Source: Lentisalinibacter sp964427415 (GTDB lineage Bacteria > Pseudomonadota > Gammaproteobacteria > Steroidobacterales > Woeseiaceae). Taken from it: a DNA stretch of 64,000 nucleotides. Positions within the stretch are counted from its first letter, which is position 1, and the number at the start of each line of letters is the position of its first letter. Under the pieces are notes generated by a model. It made no database searches. It saw only the letters and a program-made list of their open reading frames with translations, and was not told where the DNA came from. Below are positions 41,767-49,023 of the stretch, piece by piece. The stretch lies in the NCBI GenBank assembly GCA_964427415.1, contig CAYRUH010000017.1, positions 1-64,000 of the forward strand. The letters are read 5' to 3'. The position numbers and the translations under genes are program-made.

Positions 41767-42564
41767 ATGACCCAGACCGCCGCACCCACGAAAGAGCCGT
41801 CCCGCCTGATCCCGTTCGAGCGCGCGCCGAATTTCCGCGATCTCGGCGGCTACGCGGCGGCCGGGGGACGCCGCGTCGCCTGGGGCCGCGCCTTCCGCAG
41901 CAGCCATCTCGGCTGGCTGACACCGGCCGATCGGGAGCGCCTTACCGCACTCAAGATCGGGGAGGTGTTCGATCTGCGGCGGACCAGCGAGTCCGAGGCC
42001 TACGCTAACCGGATCCCGCCGGGCATGCGCAGCCACCATTTCGACATCGACGTCGGCAGCACCAGGAGCTACCGCCGCCGTCTCGAAGCCGGCACGGCCA
42101 GCCGCGAGTCCACCCACGACATGATGGTGGATACCTATCGCAGCTATGTCACCGGATTCGCGGAGCGTTTCGGCCGCCTGCTGAAACTCCTGGCCACCGC
42201 CGATGAACATGCGGTGGTCATCCACTGCATGGTCGGCAAGGACCGGACCGGCATCGCTTCAGCTCTGCTGCTCGGCGCCCTGGACGTGCCCCGGCAGGAC
42301 ATCCTCGAGGACTACCTGCTGTCCTCCACCTATTATCCGCCCGAGGAGATTCTTGCCCGTATTCGCCAGAGCATCGAGGACTCGCTGGCCGGGCCGTGGG
42401 ACGACGAGGCGGTGGTGCCGTTCTGCTCCGTCCACGAGGACTATCTCACCGCCGCCTTCGAGGAGATCGACCGGCGTTACGGCGACATGGAGGCCTACCT
42501 GCGCGGCGCGCTCCGGCTCAACGACGCGGATCTCAGGCTGCTGCGCGAGCGCTTCCTCGAGTAA
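41767..42564 (+). CDS. Tyrosine/lipid phosphatase (Y_phosphatase3-type)
   Basis: 265 residues from ATG 41767. The P-loop IHCMVGKDRTGIASALLL contains the CX5R motif with Cys154 and Arg; NFRDLGGY near the N-terminus and VFDLRRTSESEAYA (with the DLR turn) are the standard companions in this family. The HCxxGKDRTG form is shared with bacterial phosphatases that also act on phosphoinositides. No signal peptide is seen. The frame is open back into the gap, so a longer N-terminus is possible. It converges on the rhomboid gene. Confidence 0.88.
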   Translation: MTQTAAPTKEPSRLIPFERAPNFRDLGGYAAAGGRRVAWGRAFRSSHLGWLTPADRERLTALKIGEVFDLRRTSESEAYANRIPPGMRSHHFDIDVGSTRSYRRRLEAGTASRESTHDMMVDTYRSYVTGFAERFGRLLKLLATADEHAVVIHCMVGKDRTGIASALLLGALDVPRQDILEDYLLSSTYYPPEEILARIRQSIEDSLAGPWDDEAVVPFCSVHEDYLTAAFEEIDRRYGDMEAYLRGALRLNDADLRLLRERFLE

Positions 42565-42574
42565 GGCGAGCGTT

Positions 42575-43180
42575 TCAGCCCAGCGCGGCGAACAGCTTCT
42601 GCCAGGCGTCCGGGTCGATGGCGGCGACGAATACGAGCCCCGACAGGGCGCCCCAAAGGTGAGCGTCGTGATTGATCCTGGCCGTGGCGCGCCGCGCCGA
42701 ATACCAGCTGTAGACGACGTAGGCCACCGCGAACAGCGGCGCCGGTATGGGCACCGGCAGCGGCAGGATGAAGATCGAATAGGTCGGGAAGTACACGATG
42801 AAGGCGAACAGCACCGCGGAGATGGCCCCCGAGGCGCCCAGCGAGGCGTAGGCGGCGTTGTCCCGGTGCTTCACGAAGGTACCGGCATGACTCGCCAGCA
42901 GCCCGATCGCATAGAGGATCACAAACGGCACCGTGCCGATTCGTCGCTCCAGCGGCAGGCCGAAGAAGAAGAACGTGATCATGTTGAAGGCGAGGTGGGG
43001 CACGTCGCCGTGGATGAAGCCGCTGGTGACAGCGGTATGCCAGTCACGCCAGCGGCGCAGCCGGGCGGGACGGAACAGGTTCGCCTCGATGATGCGCGGA
43101 TTGGCGTACAGGCCCGCCAGGCTGACCGCAAGGGTCATCACGAGCAGCGTGAGCGAGGCGGGATTGGCGGCGAATGACAT
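42575..43180 (-). CDS. Rhomboid family intramembrane serine protease
   Basis: 201 residues from ATG 43180, six predicted membrane helices. WHTAVTSGFIHGDVPHLAFNMITFFFFG is the rhomboid loop 1/TM2 signature, LGASGAISAVLFAF holds nucleophile Ser117, and RINHDAHLWGALSG holds catalytic His174, so the dyad is intact. It cleaves membrane-spanning substrates in the inner membrane. It is divergent from the amidoligase of system B across a region with 13-base repeats. Confidence 0.9.
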   Translation of the reverse strand: MSFAANPASLTLLVMTLAVSLAGLYANPRIIEANLFRPARLRRWRDWHTAVTSGFIHGDVPHLAFNMITFFFFGLPLERRIGTVPFVILYAIGLLASHAGTFVKHRDNAAYASLGASGAISAVLFAFIVYFPTYSIFILPLPVPIPAPLFAVAYVVYSWYSARRATARINHDAHLWGALSGLVFVAAIDPDAWQKLFAALG

Positions 43181-43286
43181 GGGTCTGCTCCGGGCTGGCC
43201 CGTAGGCTAACACCCTGCAGGTACGCCGGCGCGCCATCCTCGCGCGCACATTGGCATCTGTCCAGGGCATCTGTCCAGGGCATCTG

Positions 43287-43386
43287 NNNNNNNNNNNNNN
43301 NNNNNNNNNNNNNNNNNNNNNNNNNNNNNNNNNNNNNNNNNNNNNNNNNNNNNNNNNNNNNNNNNNNNNNNNNNNNNNNNNNNNNN
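43287..43386. other. Assembly gap of 100 N with duplicated 55-base flanks (artefact)
   Basis: Bases 43232-43286 recur exactly at 43387-43441, so the contigs overlap by 55 bases and no sequence need be missing. The number of tandem repeats at the junction is uncertain. Confidence 0.95.
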
Positions 43387-43407
43387 CGCCATCCTCGCGC
43401 GCACATT

Positions 43408-43471
43408 GGCATCTGTCCAGGGCATCTGTCCAGGGCATCTGCACAGGGTATCTGCACAGGTCATCTGCTAG
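43408..43471. repeat. 13-base tandem repeat array upstream of amidoligase B
   Basis: Five units in phase: GGCATCTGTCCAG twice, GGCATCTGCACAG, GGTATCTGCACAG and a final 12-base GTCATCTGCTAG. The same array is partly copied before the artefactual gap (43254-43286). The invariant core ATCTG is spaced every 13 bases. It ends 10 bases before the amidoligase ATG. Confidence 0.8.
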
Positions 43472-43481
43472 TGTCGACGGG

Positions 43482-44510
43482 ATGGAAGAAGAAGCGTACA
43501 CGGACCTTTTTCGCGACTGGCGAGTGCCGCTGCCCCCGGTTACCGACAATCCGCACGGCGAGCCCCGGCGAGTGGGCGTCGAGTTGGAGATGATCGGGCC
43601 CGGCGTGGCGGAGGTGAGCCGGCTGGTCGCGACTCACTTCGGCGGACAGATGGAGGAGAAGAGCCGCTACGAGCACCGGGTGCACGGCGATCCTGCCGGC
43701 GACTGGGGTGTGGAGCTCGATTACGAGTACCTCAAGCAGAAGGGGCGGGAGGAAGCGCCGGAGTCGGACCTGGCGGCCTTCATCGACGAGGCCGCCGAGA
43801 GCCTGGTCCGCGCCGGCGCCGAGACCGTGGTGCCGGTGGAGGTGGTCAGCCCGCCGCTGCCGATGCGGCGGCTCGCCGAAGTCCAGTCCCTGATCGCGCG
43901 GCTGCGCCATGCCGGCGCCCGGGGAACCGGGGCCGGCATCTCCTACGCCTTCGGCTTGCAGCTCAACCCGGAGCTGCCGTCCCTGGACGCCGCTACCGTC
44001 GTCGCCTACCTCAAGGCCTTCTTCTGCCTTTACGACTGGCTGGAGAAACGCTCGGCACCCGATCTCACGCGGCGACTCAGCCGCTTCATGGCGCCTTTCC
44101 CGGGTCGCTATGTGCGCAAGGTGGTCGACCCCGGCTACGAGCCCGGCCAGGCTCGCCTGATCGACGATTACCTGACGGATAATCCCACGCGCAACCGGGC
44201 GCTGGACATGCTGCCGCTGTTCCTCTTTCTGGACGAAGAACGGGTGCGCGCCGTCGTGGAAGACCCGCGGGTGAAGCCGCGCCCCACCTTCCACTACCGG
44301 CTGCCGAATTGCGAGATAGACAGGCCGTACTGGGGCATCCATCTCGCCTGGGCCGACTGGCTGAAGGTCGAGGCGCTGGCCGCGGACCGGGCAAGGCTCA
44401 TGCACATCTGCCGGGTCTATGCGCGCTGGCTCGACGAGCCGCTCGGGCACCTGCTGGAGGACTGGGCACGGGAGGTCGAGTCTTGGCTGGGCCAGACGGA
44501 AGGCCGCTGA
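43482..44510 (+). CDS. Amidoligase (PF12224-type), system B
   Basis: 342 residues from ATG 43482. A glutamine-synthetase-like amidoligase fold is indicated by the N-terminal acidic strand RRVGVELEMIGPGV (metal-binding Glu pair), DWGVELDYEYLKQKG, the PVEVVSPPLPM segment (Glu) and TGAGISYAFGLQLNPELPSL (a His-replaced strand), matching PF12224 proteins. They are predicted to make amide bonds between a carboxylate and an amine; none has a well-defined product. The C-terminal half is helical (VVAYLKAFFCLYDWLEK). It overlaps the amidotransferase gene by 28 bases. No membrane segment. Confidence 0.82.
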   Translation: MEEEAYTDLFRDWRVPLPPVTDNPHGEPRRVGVELEMIGPGVAEVSRLVATHFGGQMEEKSRYEHRVHGDPAGDWGVELDYEYLKQKGREEAPESDLAAFIDEAAESLVRAGAETVVPVEVVSPPLPMRRLAEVQSLIARLRHAGARGTGAGISYAFGLQLNPELPSLDAATVVAYLKAFFCLYDWLEKRSAPDLTRRLSRFMAPFPGRYVRKVVDPGYEPGQARLIDDYLTDNPTRNRALDMLPLFLFLDEERVRAVVEDPRVKPRPTFHYRLPNCEIDRPYWGIHLAWADWLKVEALAADRARLMHICRVYARWLDEPLGHLLEDWAREVESWLGQTEGR

Positions 44511-45184
44511 TCGGCATCACGGGCCCGCGCCGGGGCGCATGGGGACCGCGGGTCTGTGTGCACCTGGGCGTGCTGATGGCCGGCGGCCGCCCCCGGCACC
44601 TGCGGCCCGGCGACCGGGTCTCCACGGCCGATCTGGAAGGCGTGATCGTTACCGGCGGGCACGACGTGGAGCCGGTGCTCTACAAGGCCGAGGCCGAGGT
44701 GGAGGGCCGCTACGACCCGGAGCGCGACGCGTTCGAGTCCGAGATCATCGACTGCGCGCTGGCCGACGGCACGCCGCTGCTCGGCATCTGCCGGGGCGCG
44801 CAGCTCCTGAACGTGCGGCTGGGCGGCACCCTGTTCCAGGACCTGCGCAGCCGTCGCCACCGCACCTCGCAGCGGCGCACGATGCTGCCGCTGAAGACAC
44901 TGTGCCTGCGCGACGGCACCCGGCTGGCCGGTCTTCTCGGCGCACAGCAACTGAAGATCAACAGCCTGCACAACCAGAGCATCGACCGGCTGGGCGAGGG
45001 CCTTGAGGTGTCCGGCCGGGACCTCGACGAGATCGTGCAGGCCGTGGAGGAGCCCCGGCGCCGATTCCTCATGGGTGTGCAGTGGCATCCGGAGTTCCTG
45101 CTGTATCTCTCCCGCCAGCGGCGGCTGTTCCGCCGGCTGGTGGCGGCGGCCCGGGACTTTCGCTCGGGGGGCCCGCACGCTTGA
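44483..45184 (+). CDS. Class I glutamine amidotransferase / C26 gamma-glutamyl hydrolase, system B
   Basis: 233 residues from TTG 44483, inside the end of the amidoligase gene. GATase1 fold of the PuuD/peptidase C26 branch: VIVTGGHDVEPVLY oxyanion region, nucleophile Cys103 in LLGICRGAQLLNVRLGGTLFQDL, and His202-Glu204 in GVQWHPEF. PuuD-like members hydrolyse gamma-glutamyl amides. Beside an amidoligase it may either supply ammonia or reverse the ligation. Start choice is by best fit; there is no ATG nearby. Confidence 0.85.
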   Translation: MAGPDGRPLIGITGPRRGAWGPRVCVHLGVLMAGGRPRHLRPGDRVSTADLEGVIVTGGHDVEPVLYKAEAEVEGRYDPERDAFESEIIDCALADGTPLLGICRGAQLLNVRLGGTLFQDLRSRRHRTSQRRTMLPLKTLCLRDGTRLAGLLGAQQLKINSLHNQSIDRLGEGLEVSGRDLDEIVQAVEEPRRRFLMGVQWHPEFLLYLSRQRRLFRRLVAAARDFRSGGPHA

Positions 45185-45618
45185 TCACCTACGTCGGACT
45201 CTTCTTCACCGCGCTCCTGGCGGCCACGCTGCTGCCGTTCTATTCCGAGGTCCTGTTCGCCGGCCTGCTGGTGGAAGGCTACGACCCGCTGGCGCTGTGG
45301 GTCTGGGCGACGGCCGGCAATACGCTGGGCGGAGCCGTAAATTGGGCGCTCGCCCGCTTCTTCCTGCGCTTCGAGGACCGGCGCTGGTTCCCGTTCCGGG
45401 ACAGGAACCTGGGCCGCGCCCAGGCCTGGTTCCGGCGCTACGGCGTCTGGTCCCTGCTGATGGCCTGGGCGCCGATCGGCGGTGATGCGCTGACCTTCGT
45501 CGCCGGGCTGATGCGGGTGCGCTTCGGGCTGTTCCTGCTGCTGGTCGGCATCGGCAAGGGGGCCCGCTATGCCGTCGTGCTGTGGATGGTGGAGGGCGCG
45601 AGTCGAGCGGTCGCCTGA
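45181..45618 (+). CDS. YqaA/VTT-domain membrane protein, system B
   Basis: 145 residues from TTG 45181, overlapping the amidotransferase stop (TTGA). Four to five membrane helices with the DedA/VTT pattern: an early re-entrant region LLPFYSEVLFAGLLVEGYD, ATAGNTLGGAVNWALARFF and a later AWAPIGGDALTFVAGLMRV. Small YqaA-type members of this superfamily are short and of unknown function; larger DedA relatives move lipids including undecaprenyl phosphate. Its overlap with the amidoligase genes suggests the product of system B is membrane-linked. Confidence 0.82.
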   Translation: MITYVGLFFTALLAATLLPFYSEVLFAGLLVEGYDPLALWVWATAGNTLGGAVNWALARFFLRFEDRRWFPFRDRNLGRAQAWFRRYGVWSLLMAWAPIGGDALTFVAGLMRVRFGLFLLLVGIGKGARYAVVLWMVEGASRAVA

Positions 45619-45629
45619 CGCGGGTAAAA

Positions 45630-45726
45630 TTGACAGGCCGGTCGGTATTCTGCATCTTTCCGCGGGCGGCTGACTCGGGGGAGTGCCGCCGGGGGTGCGA
45701 GCCCGGCACGATCGCGGGGGAAAGAC
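45630..45726 (+). promoter_or_regulatory. Possible promoter and structured leader of the AmpG-like gene
   Basis: A perfect -35 TTGACA occupies 45630-45635; the best -10 at 17-base spacing (CATCTT) is poor. Two hairpins follow: GGCGGC-TG-ACTC paired with GAGT-GCCGCC (45665-45690), and GTGC with GCAC (45695-45709). They end 17 bases before the GTG start, just before the GGGGGAAAG ribosome-binding site. Confidence 0.35.
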
Positions 45727-47067
45727 GTGGAAGCCCGACCGCCCTTGAGTCTGGCGGATAACCGCTACGCACGCAGAGTGCTGCTCTGCCTGCTTTATTT
45801 CACCCAGGGGTTCCCCTGGGGTTTCGCCACCGTGGCGTTGCTGGCCATCCTGAGCGAGGCGGGCCACGACAAGGCCCAGACCGCCACCGTCACGGCCATG
45901 GCGATCCTGCCGTGGAGCTTCAAGTTCATCTGGGCACCGATGATCGATTCGTTGCGCTTCCCGGCGATGGGGCTGCGCCGTCCCTGGCTCATGTTCGCCC
46001 AGACCGCCATGGCGTTGACGCTGCTGGGCTCCGTCTACACCGGCGCGCTGGAGAGCACGGGCACGCTGGCCTGGATCGCCTGGGTGTTCTTCATTCATAA
46101 CTGCTTCGCGTCGCTGCAGGATGTGGCGGCGGACGCGCTGGCCGTGGACCTGCTGGACGACAGCGAGCGGGGCCGGGTCAATGGTTTCATGTGGGGTTCG
46201 AAGCTCGCCGGCATCGCGGTGGGCGGCGCCGGCATGGGTTTCGTGGCGGCCCGCTGGGGTATACCGACGGCCGTCATCATCCAGGCGGCGATGGTGATTG
46301 CGGTGCTGGCGGTGGTCATCGCCTGGCCGGAGCGGGCCGGTGAGAAGCGGCTGCCGTGGAGCGCGGGGCGGGCCCGGGGCGTCGCCGCTGCGCGGGATTT
46401 CGGGCCGCTGATCACGCTGAAGGAACTGAAGCGCGCGTTCTCCAACCGCACCACGGCCACGCTGCTGATCTTCGGCATCATCCACGTCTCGACCGAGGGC
46501 CTGTTTTATCCCCTGACCACGGAGTTCTTCGTGCAGGGGCTGGGTTGGACGGCCGAGCGGTTCTCCCGGGCCCAGGGGACCTGGGGCGTGCTCGGCGAAC
46601 TGGCGGGCGCGCTGGCCGGCGGCTATCTCTGCGACCGTTACGGGCGCCGGCGCATGGCGGCGGTGGGGTTGATGGTGCTCGCGGCTTCCATGGGCGGCTT
46701 CGGGCTGCTGTTCGCCGGCTCGTTCGATCCTGACGGCGGGCACGTCGTGCTGCTGCCGGCCTTCAAGGGCGCCATGGCGTTTTCGACGGTCGCCATGTTC
46801 TCGCTCTATATGAAGGTCTCCTGGACGGCCGCCGCGGCCACCCAATTCACGCTGTACATGGCCATGGGCAACCTGGGTTATGCGCTCGGGGCGAAGCTGC
46901 TGACGTGGCTGGATCTTGCCGGCTACGACCTGCGCCTGGACGAGCTTTATATGCTGGGCGGGATCATGCCGCTGCTCGCCCTGGTGCTGCTGATCGGACT
47001 GGATCCGGACGGTGTCGAGCGGCGCAAGATCGCCGAGCGGGAGGCGCTGGCCGCAGCCGCTGGCTGA
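45727..47067 (+). CDS. AmpG-like MFS permease (PAT family)
   Basis: 446 residues from GTG 45727 (GGGGGAAAG at proper distance), about 12 membrane helices. RRVLLCLLYFTQGFPWGFATVALLAI in TM1, FKFIWAPMIDS after TM2 and the NCFASLQDVAADALAVDLL segment resemble AmpG/PAT permeases that import muropeptides or acetyl-CoA-type cargo. AmpG of enterics carries peptidoglycan fragments for recycling. No recycling enzymes lie beside it, so cargo is not certain. Confidence 0.78.
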   Translation: MEARPPLSLADNRYARRVLLCLLYFTQGFPWGFATVALLAILSEAGHDKAQTATVTAMAILPWSFKFIWAPMIDSLRFPAMGLRRPWLMFAQTAMALTLLGSVYTGALESTGTLAWIAWVFFIHNCFASLQDVAADALAVDLLDDSERGRVNGFMWGSKLAGIAVGGAGMGFVAARWGIPTAVIIQAAMVIAVLAVVIAWPERAGEKRLPWSAGRARGVAAARDFGPLITLKELKRAFSNRTTATLLIFGIIHVSTEGLFYPLTTEFFVQGLGWTAERFSRAQGTWGVLGELAGALAGGYLCDRYGRRRMAAVGLMVLAASMGGFGLLFAGSFDPDGGHVVLLPAFKGAMAFSTVAMFSLYMKVSWTAAAATQFTLYMAMGNLGYALGAKLLTWLDLAGYDLRLDELYMLGGIMPLLALVLLIGLDPDGVERRKIAEREALAAAAG

Positions 47068-47081
47068 GTTAGACTGGGTCG

Positions 47082-47393
47082 ATGGATGACGCGGCTCCAA
47101 AGCCCTCCTCCCAGGGGATTTATGTCCTCGCGGCCCTCTGGGCCCTGGTCATGTTCGCCGCGGCGGTGGCGCCCCGGCTGGTGCCTGCGGGCGGCGGACC
47201 GGCCTCCGGTGCAACCGCGACGCTGGCCGTGCTGGCGCTGCTGAGCCTCGCCGCGCTCATCGCGGTGTGGCTGCTTCTGCAGACACTGCCCCGCCTGCGC
47301 ACGCTCGGCGGGCTCCCGCGGGTGCTCGGCATTGCGCCCGCCATCCTGAATAGCCTGGCCATCGCCTGGGTCTGGCACCTCATCACCGTCTGA
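47082..47393 (+). CDS. Small hypothetical membrane protein
   Basis: 103 residues with three predicted membrane helices (YVLAALWALVMFAAAVAPRL, ATLAVLALLSLAALIAVWLL, APAILNSLAIAWVWHLI) and short basic or polar loops. No known motif. It starts 14 bases after the AmpG-like stop and may be co-transcribed with it. The function is unknown. Confidence 0.6.
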   Translation: MDDAAPKPSSQGIYVLAALWALVMFAAAVAPRLVPAGGGPASGATATLAVLALLSLAALIAVWLLLQTLPRLRTLGGLPRVLGIAPAILNSLAIAWVWHLITV

Positions 47394-47478
47394 CGCCAAG
47401 GCGATTCTTCCGTATCATTGGGGATTGGCCAGGCCCGCCGAAGGGCCCGACAAAGAAGAACTCAACTTGGAGAACGCT

Positions 47479-49014
47479 ATGAAGATCGGTGTGCCCCGGG
47501 AGACATGGCCCGGCGAGAAACGCGTGGCCACCACCCCCGAGGTGGTCGGTCAGCTGATCAAGCTCGGATTCTCGGTGCAGGTGGAGCGCGGCGCCGGCAG
47601 TGCGGCGGATTTCTCCGACGATGCCTACAGCGAGGCCGGAGCGAGCGTGGTCGAGAATGCTCACGAACTCTGGAAGACCAGCGATATCGTCATGAAAGTG
47701 CGCCCGCCCGAGGGCGAGGAAGTGGAACTTCTGCAGGCGGGCCAGACGCTGGTGAGCTTCCTGTGGCCGGCCCAGAACGAGGACCTCCTGAACCGGTTCG
47801 CCGAAAAGAAGGTGACGGTGCTCGCGATGGATTCCATCCCGCGCATCTCCCGCGCGCAGAAAATGGACGCATTGTCCTCCATGGCGAACATCGCCGGCTA
47901 TCGCGCCGTCATCGAGGCCGCCCAGCATTTCGGGCGTTTCTTCACCGGCCAGATCACGGCCGCCGGCAAGATTCCGCCGGCGAAAGTGCTCGTGATCGGT
48001 GCCGGCGTCGCCGGGCTGGCTGCCATCGGTGCAGCCAAGAGCATGGGTGCGATTGTTCGCTCCTTCGACACCCGCCCGGAGGTGGCCGAACAGGTCGAGA
48101 GCATGGACGCGGAGTTCCTGATGCTCGAGTTCGAGGAAGAAGGTTCCGGCGCGGGCGGTTATGCCAAAGTAATGAGCGAGGAGTTCATAAAGGCCGAGAT
48201 GGCACTGTTCGCCGAGCAGGCGAAGGAGGTGGACATCATCATCACCACGGCGCTGATCCCGGGCAAGCCGGCACCCAAGCTCATCACGGCCGAAATGGTC
48301 GAGACCATGAAGCCGGGCAGCGTCATCGTCGATCTCGCCGCCGAACAGGGCGGTAATTGCGAGCTGACCGAGCCGAACGAGGTGGCTGAGAAGCACGGCG
48401 TGACCATCATCGGCTACACGGATCTGCCGAGCCGGCTTGCGGCCCAGTCCAGCCAGCTCTACGGCACCAACCTCCGGCATCTGCTGACCGACATGACGCC
48501 GGAGAAGGACGGCAACCTCGTCGTCGATTTCGACGACGAGGTGGTCCGGGGCGCCACCGTGGTCAGGGAGGGCGAGATCACCTGGCCGCCGCCGGCGCCG
48601 AAGATCAGCGCGGCGCCGCCGCCGAAGGCGCAAGCCGAGGCTCCGCCTGCACCGGCCGAGGAGAAGAAGCCGAGCGTGTGGGGCCCGGTAATCCTGTTCG
48701 GCGTGGGCGTGCTGGCGATGCTCGGACTCGGCGCCGTCGCGCCGCCGTCCTTCATGCAGCATTTCACCGTGTTCGTGCTGGCCTGCTTCATCGGCTACAT
48801 GGTGATCTGGAACGTGAAGCCGTCGCTGCATACGCCGCTGATGAGCGTCACCAACGCCATCTCCAGCATCATCATCATCGGCGCACTGCTGCAGATCTCC
48901 TCGCCGGTCGGCTGGATCGCCTGGATGGCGGGCTTCACCGCGCTCATCACCGCCGTAAATATCGCGGGTGGTTTCGCCGTCACGCAGCGCATGCTGCAGA
49001 TGTTCCGCAAGTAG
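47479..49014 (+). CDS. pntA: NAD(P) transhydrogenase subunit alpha
   Basis: 511 residues from ATG 47479 with GGAG upstream, the E. coli-type length. Domain I (1-380) binds NAD(H): MKIGVPRETWPGEKRVA, KVLVIGAGVAGLAAIGAAKS with the Rossmann glycines near 174-179, RSFDTRPEVAEQVESM. A Pro/Ala-rich linker (APKISAAPPPKAQAEAPPA) leads to four membrane helices. With PntB it uses the proton gradient to reduce NADP+ with NADH. PntB follows after 9 bases, and pyruvate carboxylase after that. Confidence 0.96.
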   Translation: MKIGVPRETWPGEKRVATTPEVVGQLIKLGFSVQVERGAGSAADFSDDAYSEAGASVVENAHELWKTSDIVMKVRPPEGEEVELLQAGQTLVSFLWPAQNEDLLNRFAEKKVTVLAMDSIPRISRAQKMDALSSMANIAGYRAVIEAAQHFGRFFTGQITAAGKIPPAKVLVIGAGVAGLAAIGAAKSMGAIVRSFDTRPEVAEQVESMDAEFLMLEFEEEGSGAGGYAKVMSEEFIKAEMALFAEQAKEVDIIITTALIPGKPAPKLITAEMVETMKPGSVIVDLAAEQGGNCELTEPNEVAEKHGVTIIGYTDLPSRLAAQSSQLYGTNLRHLLTDMTPEKDGNLVVDFDDEVVRGATVVREGEITWPPPAPKISAAPPPKAQAEAPPAPAEEKKPSVWGPVILFGVGVLAMLGLGAVAPPSFMQHFTVFVLACFIGYMVIWNVKPSLHTPLMSVTNAISSIIIIGALLQISSPVGWIAWMAGFTALITAVNIAGGFAVTQRMLQMFRK

Positions 49015-49023
49015 GAGACAGAC

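Larger units (their letters stand above)
43181..43481. other. Divergent intergenic region, rhomboid / amidoligase B
   Basis: 301 bases as written, but 155 of these are the 100-N run plus a duplicated 55-base end, leaving about 146 bases. It holds the 13-base tandem repeats described separately. I see no clear promoter hexamers or small gene. Confidence 0.6.

Noticed and set aside
43232..43471. 13-base repeats considered as a CRISPR array
   Set aside because: Units are tandem with no unique spacers, too short, and no cas genes are present.
46257..46266. GGGTATACCG as a fourth GntR operator
   Set aside because: It lies inside the AmpG-like coding sequence with no nearby start and mismatches the flanking bases of the other sites.
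44710..47100. Long minus-strand open frame (796 codons) antisense to the amidotransferase, YqaA-type and AmpG-like genes
   Set aside because: It is rich in Arg, Gln, His and Pro without secondary-structure pattern and spans three well-supported genes on the other strand; a typical shadow frame in high-GC DNA.
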